Positions 1-6,514 of a stretch of 41,576 nt of DNA are shown here, in pieces. This DNA is from Caulobacter sp. (lineage in GTDB: Bacteria; Pseudomonadota; Alphaproteobacteria; Caulobacterales; Caulobacteraceae), in contig JAQGIP010000062.1 of NCBI GenBank assembly GCA_028291055.1, positions 1 to 41,576 of the forward strand, written 5' to 3'. Both the position numbers and the translations under genes were made by a program. Every line of letters starts with the position of its first letter. Positions within the stretch are counted from its first letter, which is position 1. The notes beneath the pieces are model-generated. The model was not told the DNA's origin, ran no database searches, and was given only the letters and a program-made list of their open reading frames with translations.

Positions 1-744
1 GACATGCTGATCCCGCACGTCGTTCCCGGCGTGCTGACCGACGAGTTGGACCGGCTGGCGCGCGAATTCGTGCTCGACCACGGCGCCATCCCCGCCTGCC
101 TGCTCTATCGCGGCTATCCCAAGACCGTCTGCATCAGCCCCAACCACATCGTCTGCCACGGCATCCCGGGCGAGCGGACCCTGCGCGAGGGCGACATCGC
201 CAACATCGACGTCACCGTCATCGTCGACGGCTGGCACGGCGACACCAGCCGCATGTATGGCGTCGGCGAGGTTTCGCCGCGTTCGCGCCGGCTGGTCGAC
301 GTGACCTATGAGAGCATGGAACGCGGGCTGGCGGCGATCAGGCCGGGGGCGACCTTCCTGGACCTCGCACAGGCCATCCAGAAATATGCGGAGTCGATGC
401 GCTGCTCGGTGGTGCGCGACTTCTGCGGCCATGGCGTGGGCCGGGTCTTCCACGACGAGCCCAATATCCTGCATTGCGACGCCCGCGAGCGTCCGTCGAA
501 GCTCGGCGAGGCGCCGCGGGGGCAGCGTCGCGTGCTTCAGGAAGGCATGTTCTTCACCGTCGAACCGATGATCAATCTCGGCAAGCCGGACGTGAAGGTG
601 CTGGGGGACGGCTGGACGGCGGTCACCCGCGACAAGTCGCTGTCGGCCCAGTGCGAGCATTCGGTCGGGGTCACCGCCACGGGCGTGGAGATCTTCACCG
701 CCTCGCCCGCCGGGTTGTTCAAGCCCGCGATCCAGGGCGCCTGA
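1..744 (+). CDS. map: Type I methionine aminopeptidase, 5' end cut off
   Basis: Removes the initiator methionine from nascent proteins in the cytoplasm, using a dinuclear metal centre. The frame is open at base 1, and the first ATG (base 4) aligns inside the usual N-terminal helix, so about 25-30 residues lie upstream of the window. Numbering from that ATG, the five metal ligands are visible: D69 (NIDVTV), D80 (HGDTSR), H143 (CGHGVG), E187 (TVEPM) and E218 (CEHSVGV); substrate-binding H52 (CHGIPG) is also present. Between HCDARE and the LQEGMFFTVEP strand there is a basic insertion of about 15 residues compared with the E. coli enzyme as I remember it. radC follows 61 bp downstream in the same direction. 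The family assignment is secure; only the start is unknown. Confidence 0.96.
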   Translation, partial: DMLIPHVVPGVLTDELDRLAREFVLDHGAIPACLLYRGYPKTVCISPNHIVCHGIPGERTLREGDIANIDVTVIVDGWHGDTSRMYGVGEVSPRSRRLVDVTYESMERGLAAIRPGATFLDLAQAIQKYAESMRCSVVRDFCGHGVGRVFHDEPNILHCDARERPSKLGEAPRGQRRVLQEGMFFTVEPMINLGKPDVKVLGDGWTAVTRDKSLSAQCEHSVGVTATGVEIFTASPAGLFKPAIQGA

Positions 745-805
745 GCGCCGGTTCGTACGACAGGACGCGCTTGCGCCCGTTCCCGCTTCGTTCTAGCCTG
801 CCGGG

Positions 806-1570
806 ATGCAGGAAAGCGCCGTCATGTCGGGGCTGTTGCCCCTCGCCGAGCTGACGCCCCCGGGGCCGGCTTTCGCACCGCCGACTCCGAACGCGGCGCC
901 GGCCCATCAGCTGGGCCACCGTGAACGCTTGCGCGAGCGCGCCCTGGCCGGGGGCCTGACCGCCCTGCCCGACTACGAGGTGCTGGAGTTGCTGCTGTTC
1001 CGCAGCCTGCCCCAGGGCGACGTGAAGCCCCTGGCCAAGATGCTGCTGGACCGGTTTGGAGGCCTCGCCGGGGTGCTGGGCGCCACGGTCGCCGAGCTCA
1101 GGACGGTGAAGGGCGTGGGCGCCTCGGTGGCGCTGGACCTCAAGCTGCTGCAGGAGGCCACCGTCCGCATGGGCCGCGGCGAGGTCAAGCGGCGCACGGT
1201 GATCACCTCCTCGAGCGCGCTGCAGGCCTATGTCCGCGTGGCCCTGGCGCATGAGACCCGCGAGCAGTTCCGCGTGCTGTTCCTCGACAAGAAGAACCAG
1301 CTGATCGCCGACGAGAAGCTGGGCGACGGCACCGTCGACCACGCGCCGGTCTATCCCCGCGAGATCATGCGCCGCGCCCTGGAACTGGCGTCCAGCGCCG
1401 TGATCCTGGTCCACAACCACCCCAGCGGCGACCCGACGCCATCGGGCGCCGACATCGACATGACCCGCCAGATCGTCGATGCGGGCCGGGCGCTGAAGAT
1501 CCAGGTGCACGACCATCTCGTGGTGGGGCGAGATGGTGTGGTGAGCTTCAAGGACCGGGGGTTGTTCTAG
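806..1570 (+). CDS. radC: RadC/JAB1 (MPN+) domain protein
   Basis: RadC-family protein (UPF0758). Residues about 37-120 form the helix-hairpin-helix N-terminal region ([10 protein letters not shown]). Residues about 130-254 form the MPN/JAMM domain with the zinc motif [14 protein letters not shown] (H203, H205, D216). The family was first linked to DNA repair, but its biochemical role remains unsettled, so only a putative metal-dependent hydrolase-like fold is claimed. An alternative start at 824 has a better ribosome-binding site (AGGAAAG, 8 nt before ATG) than 806 and would remove six residues. A degenerate copy of codons 174-190 lies 2.5 kb downstream at 3862-3914. Confidence 0.93.
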   Translation: MQESAVMSGLLPLAELTPPGPAFAPPTPNAAPAHQLGHRERLRERALAGGLTALPDYEVLELLLFRSLPQGDVKPLAKMLLDRFGGLAGVLGATVAELRTVKGVGASVALDLKLLQEATVRMGRGEVKRRTVITSSSALQAYVRVALAHETREQFRVLFLDKKNQLIADEKLGDGTVDHAPVYPREIMRRALELASSAVILVHNHPSGDPTPSGADIDMTRQIVDAGRALKIQVHDHLVVGRDGVVSFKDRGLF

Positions 1571-1608
1571 CCAATTGATCGTTTCTTCCCGTGGCGGATT
1601 TGGCGCGT

Positions 1609-1639
1609 GGTTGTGTAAATAGGAGCGTCAAACACAACC
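1609..1639. promoter_or_regulatory. 8-bp inverted repeat before the 1653 gene
   Basis: GGTTGTGT (1609-1616) and ACACAACC (1632-1639) are perfect inverted arms separated by 15 nt. They end 13 nt before the ATG at 1653 and just upstream of its GGAG ribosome-binding site. This could be an operator or a 5' UTR hairpin; nothing in the sequence decides which. Confidence 0.35.
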
Positions 1640-1652
1640 CTGGAGTGGGCGG

Positions 1653-2066
1653 ATGGAAGAGCCGGAAGTCTCGCGAACGCTGCTTCAGCAGCGCATCCGC
1701 AATGGAATTGTCCGGTATTTGGAAACCGCCGCATCTGCCGACGACCAACGCGAATATCAGCGGGCTGTCCCGCTCGTTTGCGTGTCTTCCGAAATGATCA
1801 ATCAGTGGGAAGACTGGGTCAGAGAAGACGACCTGGACTGGTACGGGCCACCGGTGTTCTCAAGAGAAGAGAGCCGGGCGATCCGCGACTTCCATACTGT
1901 TTGGTCAAGCACAGCTGACCTTACACCAGACCCGATGCCCGAAATCGATACGCTCTTTGGCACTCCAGTTTGGGATCGGTTCATGGCGGCTGCGCGTGCA
2001 GCGCTACAGGTATTCACCCTTCGCGGACCCTTTGACCAAGATGTGGAGGAGAACTTCACAACATAA
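1653..2066 (+). CDS. Hypothetical protein, 137 aa, acidic
   Basis: I do not recognise the family. The predicted product is a soluble, acidic, tryptophan-containing protein (for example INQWEDWVREDDLDWYG) with no signal peptide or membrane segment. The start is supported by GGAG 7 nt upstream of ATG 1653. Codon use is less G+C-biased than in radC or the later housekeeping genes (many AAT, TTT, GAA and ATA-type codons by eye), which suggests recent acquisition or weak selection. A 56-codon gene follows 45 bp downstream on the same strand. It lies in the interval bounded by radC and the displaced radC fragment. Confidence 0.6.
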   Translation: MEEPEVSRTLLQQRIRNGIVRYLETAASADDQREYQRAVPLVCVSSEMINQWEDWVREDDLDWYGPPVFSREESRAIRDFHTVWSSTADLTPDPMPEIDTLFGTPVWDRFMAAARAALQVFTLRGPFDQDVEENFTT

Positions 2067-2111
2067 GTCCGCACGGTTGCGTGACCATGAGCCGGGCCCC
2101 ACGGTGATCGA

Positions 2112-2282
2112 ATGAATGGACCACTTTTCACCATCGCCGACGATGTGACCTTGTGGATTGCCGACGGCGCGTCGATCCACATCAAGACCCGCGAACCAAA
2201 TGGCGATCCGGTCGAATTAACCGAGGAAGACGCCCTGGCCCTCGCTGCCATACTCACCAAGCTCGTTTCCGAACGCGGCTGA
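2112..2282 (+). CDS. Small hypothetical protein, 56 aa
   Basis: A short open frame starting ATG AAT GGA and ending GGC TGA. It encodes a compact, plausible protein: an N-terminal beta-like segment (LFTIADDVTLWIADG, then SIHIKTRE) followed by an acidic helix (LTEEDALALAAILTKLVSERG). Third codon positions are mostly G or C across the frame, as expected of a real gene here. No strong ribosome-binding site is visible. It follows the 1653 gene by 45 bp, so the two are probably co-transcribed. Family unknown; it could be a small partner of the upstream protein. Confidence 0.5.
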   Translation: MNGPLFTIADDVTLWIADGASIHIKTREPNGDPVELTEEDALALAAILTKLVSERG

Positions 2283-2348
2283 GGTCTCGGGGCTTGGACG
2301 CGGCTGCGAGCGGACCCTCGGAAGGGCTCTTTAGGGTGGGAAACGGAC

Positions 2349-2723
2349 CTAGTCGCTCGCGAACTGTATCCTTGCCATACGGCCTTGATCATCAAGCTTG
2401 ATCAGCATCCATTCGAAGTCGATGGGCGTGCTCGTCCGGTCTGGGCCTAGCACATAAACTAACTCGTATTCAGAGAACTTGTGAGGTTCCTGCTCGGGTT
2501 GTCCAAGCAAATCAATGACCTCCTCTTTTGTCCAACCGATCAGCCGGTGTCGGTTGAGGAGGTCGCTCGCCATATCAGAGCGCGTATGCTTGCCTAGGTC
2601 AGCTTTGGCCCACTCGGCTTGGTCAAACCTCTTTGCGCCAAGGCCTCGGTAAGGCTGTGAACTGGGGCCGCAAGCGCTCATCAGGCTAGCCAACACCAAC
2701 CCGACCAAAGCCCGACGGCTCAT
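2349..2723 (-). CDS. Putative lipoprotein, BamE/SmpA-like
   Basis: The chosen start gives MSRRALVGLVLASLMSACG, a typical lipoprotein signal peptide with lipobox LMSAC, so the mature protein would begin at Cys18. The frame stays open upstream to 2843, but starts there would put 13-40 residues ahead of the signal. GGGAGG lies only 1 nt before this ATG, so the exact start is uncertain. The body (GWTKEEVIDLLGQPEQEP ... YELVYVLG) has the helix-turn 'LLGxP' pattern of BamE/SmpA-type small outer-membrane lipoproteins; that link is an inference from pattern. Likely anchored to a membrane facing the periplasm. Convergent with the small gene ending at 2282. Confidence 0.65.
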   Translation of the reverse strand: MSRRALVGLVLASLMSACGPSSQPYRGLGAKRFDQAEWAKADLGKHTRSDMASDLLNRHRLIGWTKEEVIDLLGQPEQEPHKFSEYELVYVLGPDRTSTPIDFEWMLIKLDDQGRMARIQFASD

Positions 2724-2788
2724 GCCTCCCGGAGCAATTAGAGCGGGTCTGTAGCGCAACATCACGCTCCAGCTTAGCGGCTCGTTAT

Positions 2789-2851
2789 GAACGTCCGCAA
2801 TGGGTCGATTTCCCCCGTTGGCACCGAGCCGGGAAGCGGACATTGAACGTC
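2789..2851. repeat. Degenerate dispersed repeat (AATGGGTCGA type)
   Basis: Contains CCGCAATGGGTCGA (2795-2808), identical to 3835-3848, and an inverted GCGGACATTGAACGTC (2836-2851) matching the GTCCGC at 2793-2798. The rest of the gene-free stretch 2724-3013 (290 bp) holds further scrambled pieces of the same type (for example GGTGGAAAGCAGACC near 2886) and no convincing gene. Similar short repeats are common between genes in alphaproteobacteria; that comparison is from memory. Confidence 0.45.
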
Positions 2852-3013
2852 CTGCTCGACAGCGGACCCCGTGAATGTCAGCGAAGGGTGGAAAGCAGAC
2901 CGCGGCGAAGCTGCATAGCCCCTACAGGAAGCCTTCGACGTCATCAGTGACCCAATAGCGTCGGTGGCCCACAGTGAGGCCATCCCGGCGCATCTATCAC
3001 GGCGGCGCGCCGT

Positions 3014-3763
3014 TCAGCTTCCGTAGGAGGTGCAATCCTGCGGCCGGTCCGGGGCGCCCACGGTCACCCCCGGCGCCCTCAGCGCCGCCAGGGTTCCATA
3101 CATGCCGCGCTCGCGCGCCACGTCCGCCACGCCCTCCTGGGCCTTGTTGCGCGCCGTGATGTCCGCGCCCGCCGCGATCATCGCCACCGCCGCCTCGTCG
3201 GTGCGCGGACGGAGGAGCGGCGTATTGCCGTCGGCGTCGCGCGCCTCCAAGTCCGCGCCGCCCGCCAGCAGGGCCCGCACCGCCTGGGCGGTCTGGGCGT
3301 CGAACAGCGGCGTCCGGCCGGAGAGGTCGTGCTGGTTGGGGTCCGCGCCAGCTGCGATCAGGAGGCGGATCACCTCTGGCTTGTTGCCGGGCGGGCCGCC
3401 CGCACAGCTCGGCATGTCCACCCGCAAGGCCCAGGCCAACGGCGGATTGTATTGGTCCCCTGTCCAGGCGCTGAGGTCCGGCTTCAGCTTCAGCGCCTCG
3501 GCGACCAGGGCCGGCTCGTCCATGCTGATGGCGTCTTCCAGAACGGCCGACTTCTCGGCGGGCGTGAGGCAGTGCGCCCCGCCGGCGGCGACCAGGGCGC
3601 GCAGCTTGGCCAGTTGGTCCCCCACCATCTGATCCCAGGGCTTGTAGGGCTGCGGCGGCTGTGGCGCGGGCTTCAGCCAGCCGTCGATGACCGAGGGCGG
3701 GGGTTGCGGGCAGGGGGACGGTTGCGCCGTTGCCAGAGCCGTGGCGATGAGCAGGGCGATCAT
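3014..3763 (-). CDS. Exported ankyrin-repeat protein
   Basis: 249 residues with a short N-terminal signal peptide (MIALLIATALATAQP, likely cleaved near residue 13) and a proline-rich linker (residues 19-45). Ankyrin repeats run from about residue 128 to 232, with the hallmark ends LLIAAGADPNQHDLSGRTPL, ALLAGGADLEARDADGNTPL and MIAAGADITARNK. Four cysteines (C18, C65, C120 and C244) could form disulfides in the periplasm. Ankyrin arrays bind protein partners; the partner here cannot be read from the sequence. The start is supported by GGAG 6 nt before ATG. Function unknown beyond the fold. Confidence 0.85.
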   Translation of the reverse strand: MIALLIATALATAQPSPCPQPPPSVIDGWLKPAPQPPQPYKPWDQMVGDQLAKLRALVAAGGAHCLTPAEKSAVLEDAISMDEPALVAEALKLKPDLSAWTGDQYNPPLAWALRVDMPSCAGGPPGNKPEVIRLLIAAGADPNQHDLSGRTPLFDAQTAQAVRALLAGGADLEARDADGNTPLLRPRTDEAAVAMIAAGADITARNKAQEGVADVARERGMYGTLAALRAPGVTVGAPDRPQDCTSYGS

Positions 3764-3834
3764 AGGTTTCTCCGCGCCAACCTCAAGGAATTACAATCGT
3801 AGTTCCCCTTGGTCCGCAACCCCTAACGGAATAG

Positions 3835-3854
3835 CCGCAATGGGTCGAAAGCGG
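3835..3854. repeat. Dispersed repeat copy next to the radC fragment
   Basis: CCGCAATGGGTCGAAAGCGG; its first 14 bases are identical to 2795-2808. It lies 7 bp before the displaced radC piece, suggesting that both arrived through rearrangement in this intergenic region. Confidence 0.5.
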
Positions 3855-3861
3855 TCCTTGG

Positions 3862-3914
3862 GACGGCGCCGTCGACCACGCCCCCCGTCTATCCCCGCGA
3901 GATCATGCGCCGGG
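3862..3914 (+). pseudogene. Displaced 50-bp fragment of radC
   Basis: This stretch matches radC bases 1325-1375 (codons 174-190, around [18 protein letters not shown]). GACGGC, then CCGTCGACCACG, then TCCCCGCGAGATCATGCGCC are identical. A one-base insertion in the C-run at 3881-3886 and a few substitutions break the frame. Both copies are in the same orientation. The fragment sits in the 155-bp gap between two reverse-strand genes and cannot be translated into anything useful. It is a partial duplication or the edge of an old insertion or recombination event. Confidence 0.8.
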
Positions 3915-3918
3915 CGCA

Positions 3919-4683
3919 TCAGTTTGCCTCGACCAGCAGCATCTCGCCCGCGTGCGTTTCGCCCTGCGCGATGTAGCGGTAGCTGGTTTCCGCCCGATCG
4001 GCGGTGAGGCCCAGCCACAGGGCCAGAGCCCCCATCACGGCGATGGCGGAGATGTGCTGTTCTTCGGACTGGGGGCCCGCGCTCAGCTCGCGCGCCATCT
4101 CGCTCGCGAACCGCGCCCTGGCCTGGGCCTTTTCCCCCTGCATCTGGCGCATCCGGTCGATGAGGTCGGCCAGGGGCGGCAGCTGCGGGTTGCCGGCCGC
4201 CATGTGGGCATAGTTGGAGCGAAGCTGCTCGATCGCCACGTCCGTGCGCGACAGCGGCTCGCCGTCAGCCCCGACCTGCCGCAACAGGCGCAGCAGACCG
4301 TCCAGCGATGCGCCCTCCACGCCATAAGGCAGCAGGACCTCCGGATGGTGCAGGGTCGGCGGGTCGTTGCGGCCTTCGAAATAGCCGGGGTTGGACTCGT
4401 AGCGATCGACCAGATGGCCCTTCTCGAACAGCTCGTAGGAGAAGATGTCGCTGTCGTGGAGCAGGAAGGTGATGACCGGCGCGCCGAGGTCGTGCGAGAG
4501 CCGCGCGCCCAACCGGTGCAGGGCGTGTTCGTCCTGGTCCACATTGGAGGGATAGACGCTCGTCCAGCCGTGCGACGCGACCGCGGTCACATAGGCGGGC
4601 GTGGCCTCCAGCGCGCTCAGCGCCGAGGCGAGGCCGCCCGGCGCGACGCCGCGCACATGCAGATTGGTACTGAACGAACCCAT
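3919..4683 (-). CDS. Conserved-looking hypothetical protein, 254 aa
   Basis: No domain I can name with confidence. The N-terminal half (GSFSTNLHVRG, GWTSVYPS, LGAPVITFLLHDSDIFSYEL, GHLVDRYESNPGYFEG) reads as an alternating beta/alpha globular domain that I have seen in other uncharacterised bacterial proteins. The C-terminal half is helical, with a possible weak hydrophobic helix (ISAIAVMGALALWLGL). No signal peptide. GGAG lies 6 nt before ATG 4683, supporting the start. Its 3' end abuts the displaced radC piece and its 5' end faces the toxin-antitoxin promoter region. Confidence 0.75.
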   Translation of the reverse strand: MGSFSTNLHVRGVAPGGLASALSALEATPAYVTAVASHGWTSVYPSNVDQDEHALHRLGARLSHDLGAPVITFLLHDSDIFSYELFEKGHLVDRYESNPGYFEGRNDPPTLHHPEVLLPYGVEGASLDGLLRLLRQVGADGEPLSRTDVAIEQLRSNYAHMAAGNPQLPPLADLIDRMRQMQGEKAQARARFASEMARELSAGPQSEEQHISAIAVMGALALWLGLTADRAETSYRYIAQGETHAGEMLLVEAN

Positions 4684-4810
4684 GGCCTACTCCGCGATCG
4701 CCCTCGGTTGTCGCGCCGTAGGACCTGGCGTCATGCTATCGTGTGACGGCTTCGGCGTGGAGAGCGGATGGCGGGTTACTTTGAGTGCTGCGAAGCGCAT
4801 AGTCGATTTC

Positions 4811-4829
4811 AATCAATCTGATTGGATTT
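4811..4829. promoter_or_regulatory. Imperfect palindrome at the ParD-type start
   Basis: AATCAATC (4811-4818) and GATTGGATT (4820-4829 region) form an imperfect palindrome with core arms CAATC/GATTG. It ends 1-2 nt before the ATG at 4831, where a ribbon-helix-helix antitoxin commonly binds to repress its own operon. The right half plus the next base (CTGATTGGATTTG, 4818-4830) recurs with one mismatch inside the vapB operator. Confidence 0.45.
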
Positions 4830-4830
4830 G

Positions 4831-5082
4831 ATGATCATGGCGTCCGAGTCCCGGGTTTTCACCGCCCATATTCCGCTTTCGCTGGCGGCGAAGGTCGATG
4901 AGTTCGCCGCTCAGGCGGATCGGCCGAGAGGCTGGGTCGTGAAGCAGGCCCTGGCGGATTGGGTTGCGCGGCAGGAGGCCTATCGACAATTCACCTTGGA
5001 GGGCCTGGCGGACGTCGATGCCGGCCGGGTCGTGCCGCATGAGGACATCGCGGCCTGGGTCGATAGCCTGCCTGAGACATGA
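4831..5082 (+). CDS. Ribbon-helix-helix antitoxin (CopG/ParD type)
   Basis: An 83-residue protein whose N-terminus (VFTAHIPLSLAAKVDEFAAQ, then RPRGWVVKQALADWVARQE) is a classic ribbon-helix-helix DNA-binding domain: an alternating strand, then two helices with the RPRGWVV turn. The C-terminal tail (DAGRVVPHEDIAAWVDSL) is the usual toxin-wrapping segment. Its stop overlaps the toxin start (ATGA, 5079-5082), as in most ParDE/RelBE operons. ATG 4831 is taken as the start; ATG 4837 (MASES...) is equally possible. Expected to neutralise the ParE-like toxin and repress the operon through the palindrome at its start. Confidence 0.85.
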   Translation: MIMASESRVFTAHIPLSLAAKVDEFAAQADRPRGWVVKQALADWVARQEAYRQFTLEGLADVDAGRVVPHEDIAAWVDSLPET

Positions 5083-5354
5083 AGCTCATCTGGACTTCCA
5101 AGGCTCACGGCGATCTGGTCCGGCTGCATGCGTTTCTGGCGCCCGTCGCCCCGATCCCGGCGAAGCGAGCCCTGCAGTTGATCGTGCAGGCCGCTAAGCG
5201 ATTGGTTGAGCATCCGCGCATGGGAGAGCGCATCGAGGGTCATGAATCGCGTGAAGTGCGGCGATTGATCGTGAGTGACTACGAACTTCAATACGAATTG
5301 GTCGGCGACATTCTCTATGTCACTCGTATCTGGCACGGGCGCGAGGATCGCTGA
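5079..5354 (+). CDS. ParE/RelE-superfamily toxin
   Basis: 91 residues with the ParE/RelE layout: N-terminal strand IWTSKAHGDLVRLHAFLA, a helical pair, the conserved turn (LVEHPRMGERIEGH), EVRRLIVSDYELQYELVGD, and C-terminal strand ILYVTRIWHGRED. The VRRL and VTRIWHGR elements are typical of ParE-like toxins, many of which poison DNA gyrase; gyrase targeting is inferred from family only. Translationally coupled to the antitoxin by a 4-bp overlap. The pair lies at the right edge of an accessory-looking segment. Confidence 0.87.
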   Translation: MKLIWTSKAHGDLVRLHAFLAPVAPIPAKRALQLIVQAAKRLVEHPRMGERIEGHESREVRRLIVSDYELQYELVGDILYVTRIWHGREDR

Positions 5355-5395
5355 CGACCCGCCGCCCGCGCCCGCCCTGCCTGGATCGCCTCCCG

Positions 5396-5794
5396 ATGGT
5401 TTCTGCACCTTCCGAGCCATCAGCGTCTCTCGCGGACGCCTGGGCCTGGTGGCAGCAGCGACGGTTCGCCTTCAACCTCACGCTCGGTGTCGCGGCGGTG
5501 ATGGCCTTCGCGCTGAATGCGGCGCTCTATCAGTATGTGTTCCACCGGCCCCAATGGCTGCCGGTGGGCGGCGGGCTGGGTCTGCCCCTGTTCCTGGGCG
5601 CGCTGTTGCTGCTGCTGATGGGCGCGGCCAACATCGTCTTCCTGGCGGGACCCATCGGCGAGGCCTGGCTGAAGCCGGCCAGCCGTGACGACTACCGGCG
5701 CACCGTCTGGGGTCTGGGGCTGGGCGCAGCGATGGCGCTGCCCTTCCTGTTTCCGGTGATCACCCTGGCCCTAGTGCTGGCCCGCGTTCCTTAG
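5396..5794 (+). CDS. Small integral membrane protein, 132 aa
   Basis: Three predicted membrane segments at about residues 25-47 (FNLTLGVAAVMAFALNAALY), 62-84 (GLPLFLGALLLLLMGAANIVF) and 104-128, joined by short polar loops. I do not recognise a family. The ribosome-binding site is weak. Its TAG stop shares the tetranucleotide TTAG with the TAA stop of the convergent glutathione S-transferase gene. It starts 41 bp after the toxin and could be read from the same transcript. Confidence 0.7.
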   Translation: MVSAPSEPSASLADAWAWWQQRRFAFNLTLGVAAVMAFALNAALYQYVFHRPQWLPVGGGLGLPLFLGALLLLLMGAANIVFLAGPIGEAWLKPASRDDYRRTVWGLGLGAAMALPFLFPVITLALVLARVP

Positions 5795-6414
5795 GCGAGC
5801 GCCGCCTTTTCCCATTCCAGATATTCCGGCGCCTGCAGCAGCCGCTGGCAGTATTCGCCGGCCGGGCCGGTGTCGCCGTAGTCGGACGGGTGGATGCCGT
5901 AGGAGCGGAAGCGGGTGGCGACGGGCGTGTAGTAGGCGTCGGCGATCGACCAAGGGCCCAGCAGGAAGGGGCCGCCGGATTTGGCGAGCAGTTCGCCCCA
6001 CAGGGCGACGATGCGGCGCACATCCTTCTGGGTGGCCTCGGAGATGTCGACGGTGACGCGGGTGTCCAGCTTCATCGGGCATTCGCCGCGCAGGGAGGCG
6101 AAGCCGGAATGCATCTCGCTGGCCGCCGCGCGGCCGAGCGCACGCAGGGTGGGATCGTGCGGCCACAGCTTGGCGTCGGGGTAGCGCTCGTTCAGATATT
6201 CGCAGATGGCCAGGCTGTCCCAGAGCACGAGGTCGCCGTCCTTCAGGGCCGGGACCATGCCCGAGGGCGAGTGTTTGAGGATTTCCGCCGTCGAGCGTTC
6301 GGCGTGGCGCAGTTCCACCAGGGTCTCGTCGAAAGGCTGACCGGTATGCTTGATCGCGAGCCAGGGCCGCAGCGACCAGCTGGACCACTTCTTGGTGCCG
6401 ACGACGATCTCCAC
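5791..6414 (-). CDS. Glutathione S-transferase family protein
   Basis: 207 residues in the two-domain GST layout. Residues 1-80 are the thioredoxin-like domain, with WSSWSLRPWLA at the active-site helix (S11/S12/S14 as candidate catalytic serine), the cis-proline segment SGMVPAL (51-57) and the glutathione-binding DSLAICEYLNERYP (66-79). The remainder is the all-helical domain. Such enzymes conjugate or isomerise electrophiles with glutathione; the substrate cannot be told. It starts with GTG preceded by AGGAGA at 5 nt. Other glutathione-linked genes in the window are grxD and frmA, but none is adjacent. Confidence 0.9.
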   Translation of the reverse strand: MEIVVGTKKWSSWSLRPWLAIKHTGQPFDETLVELRHAERSTAEILKHSPSGMVPALKDGDLVLWDSLAICEYLNERYPDAKLWPHDPTLRALGRAAASEMHSGFASLRGECPMKLDTRVTVDISEATQKDVRRIVALWGELLAKSGGPFLLGPWSIADAYYTPVATRFRSYGIHPSDYGDTGPAGEYCQRLLQAPEYLEWEKAALA

Positions 6415-6514
6415 GCGGGTCTCCTGGTTTGGCGCTTGGCGGGTGACTTAGCCCACCCCTACAGTGGCGGCCAAGGGGCCGGTTACAGGCTTCAATGTCT
6501 GGGAGGACCGCCCG

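Noticed and set aside
2774..2983. Short reverse-strand frame upstream of the BamE-like lipoprotein.
   Set aside because: It runs through degenerate repeats, has no ribosome-binding site and no protein-like pattern.
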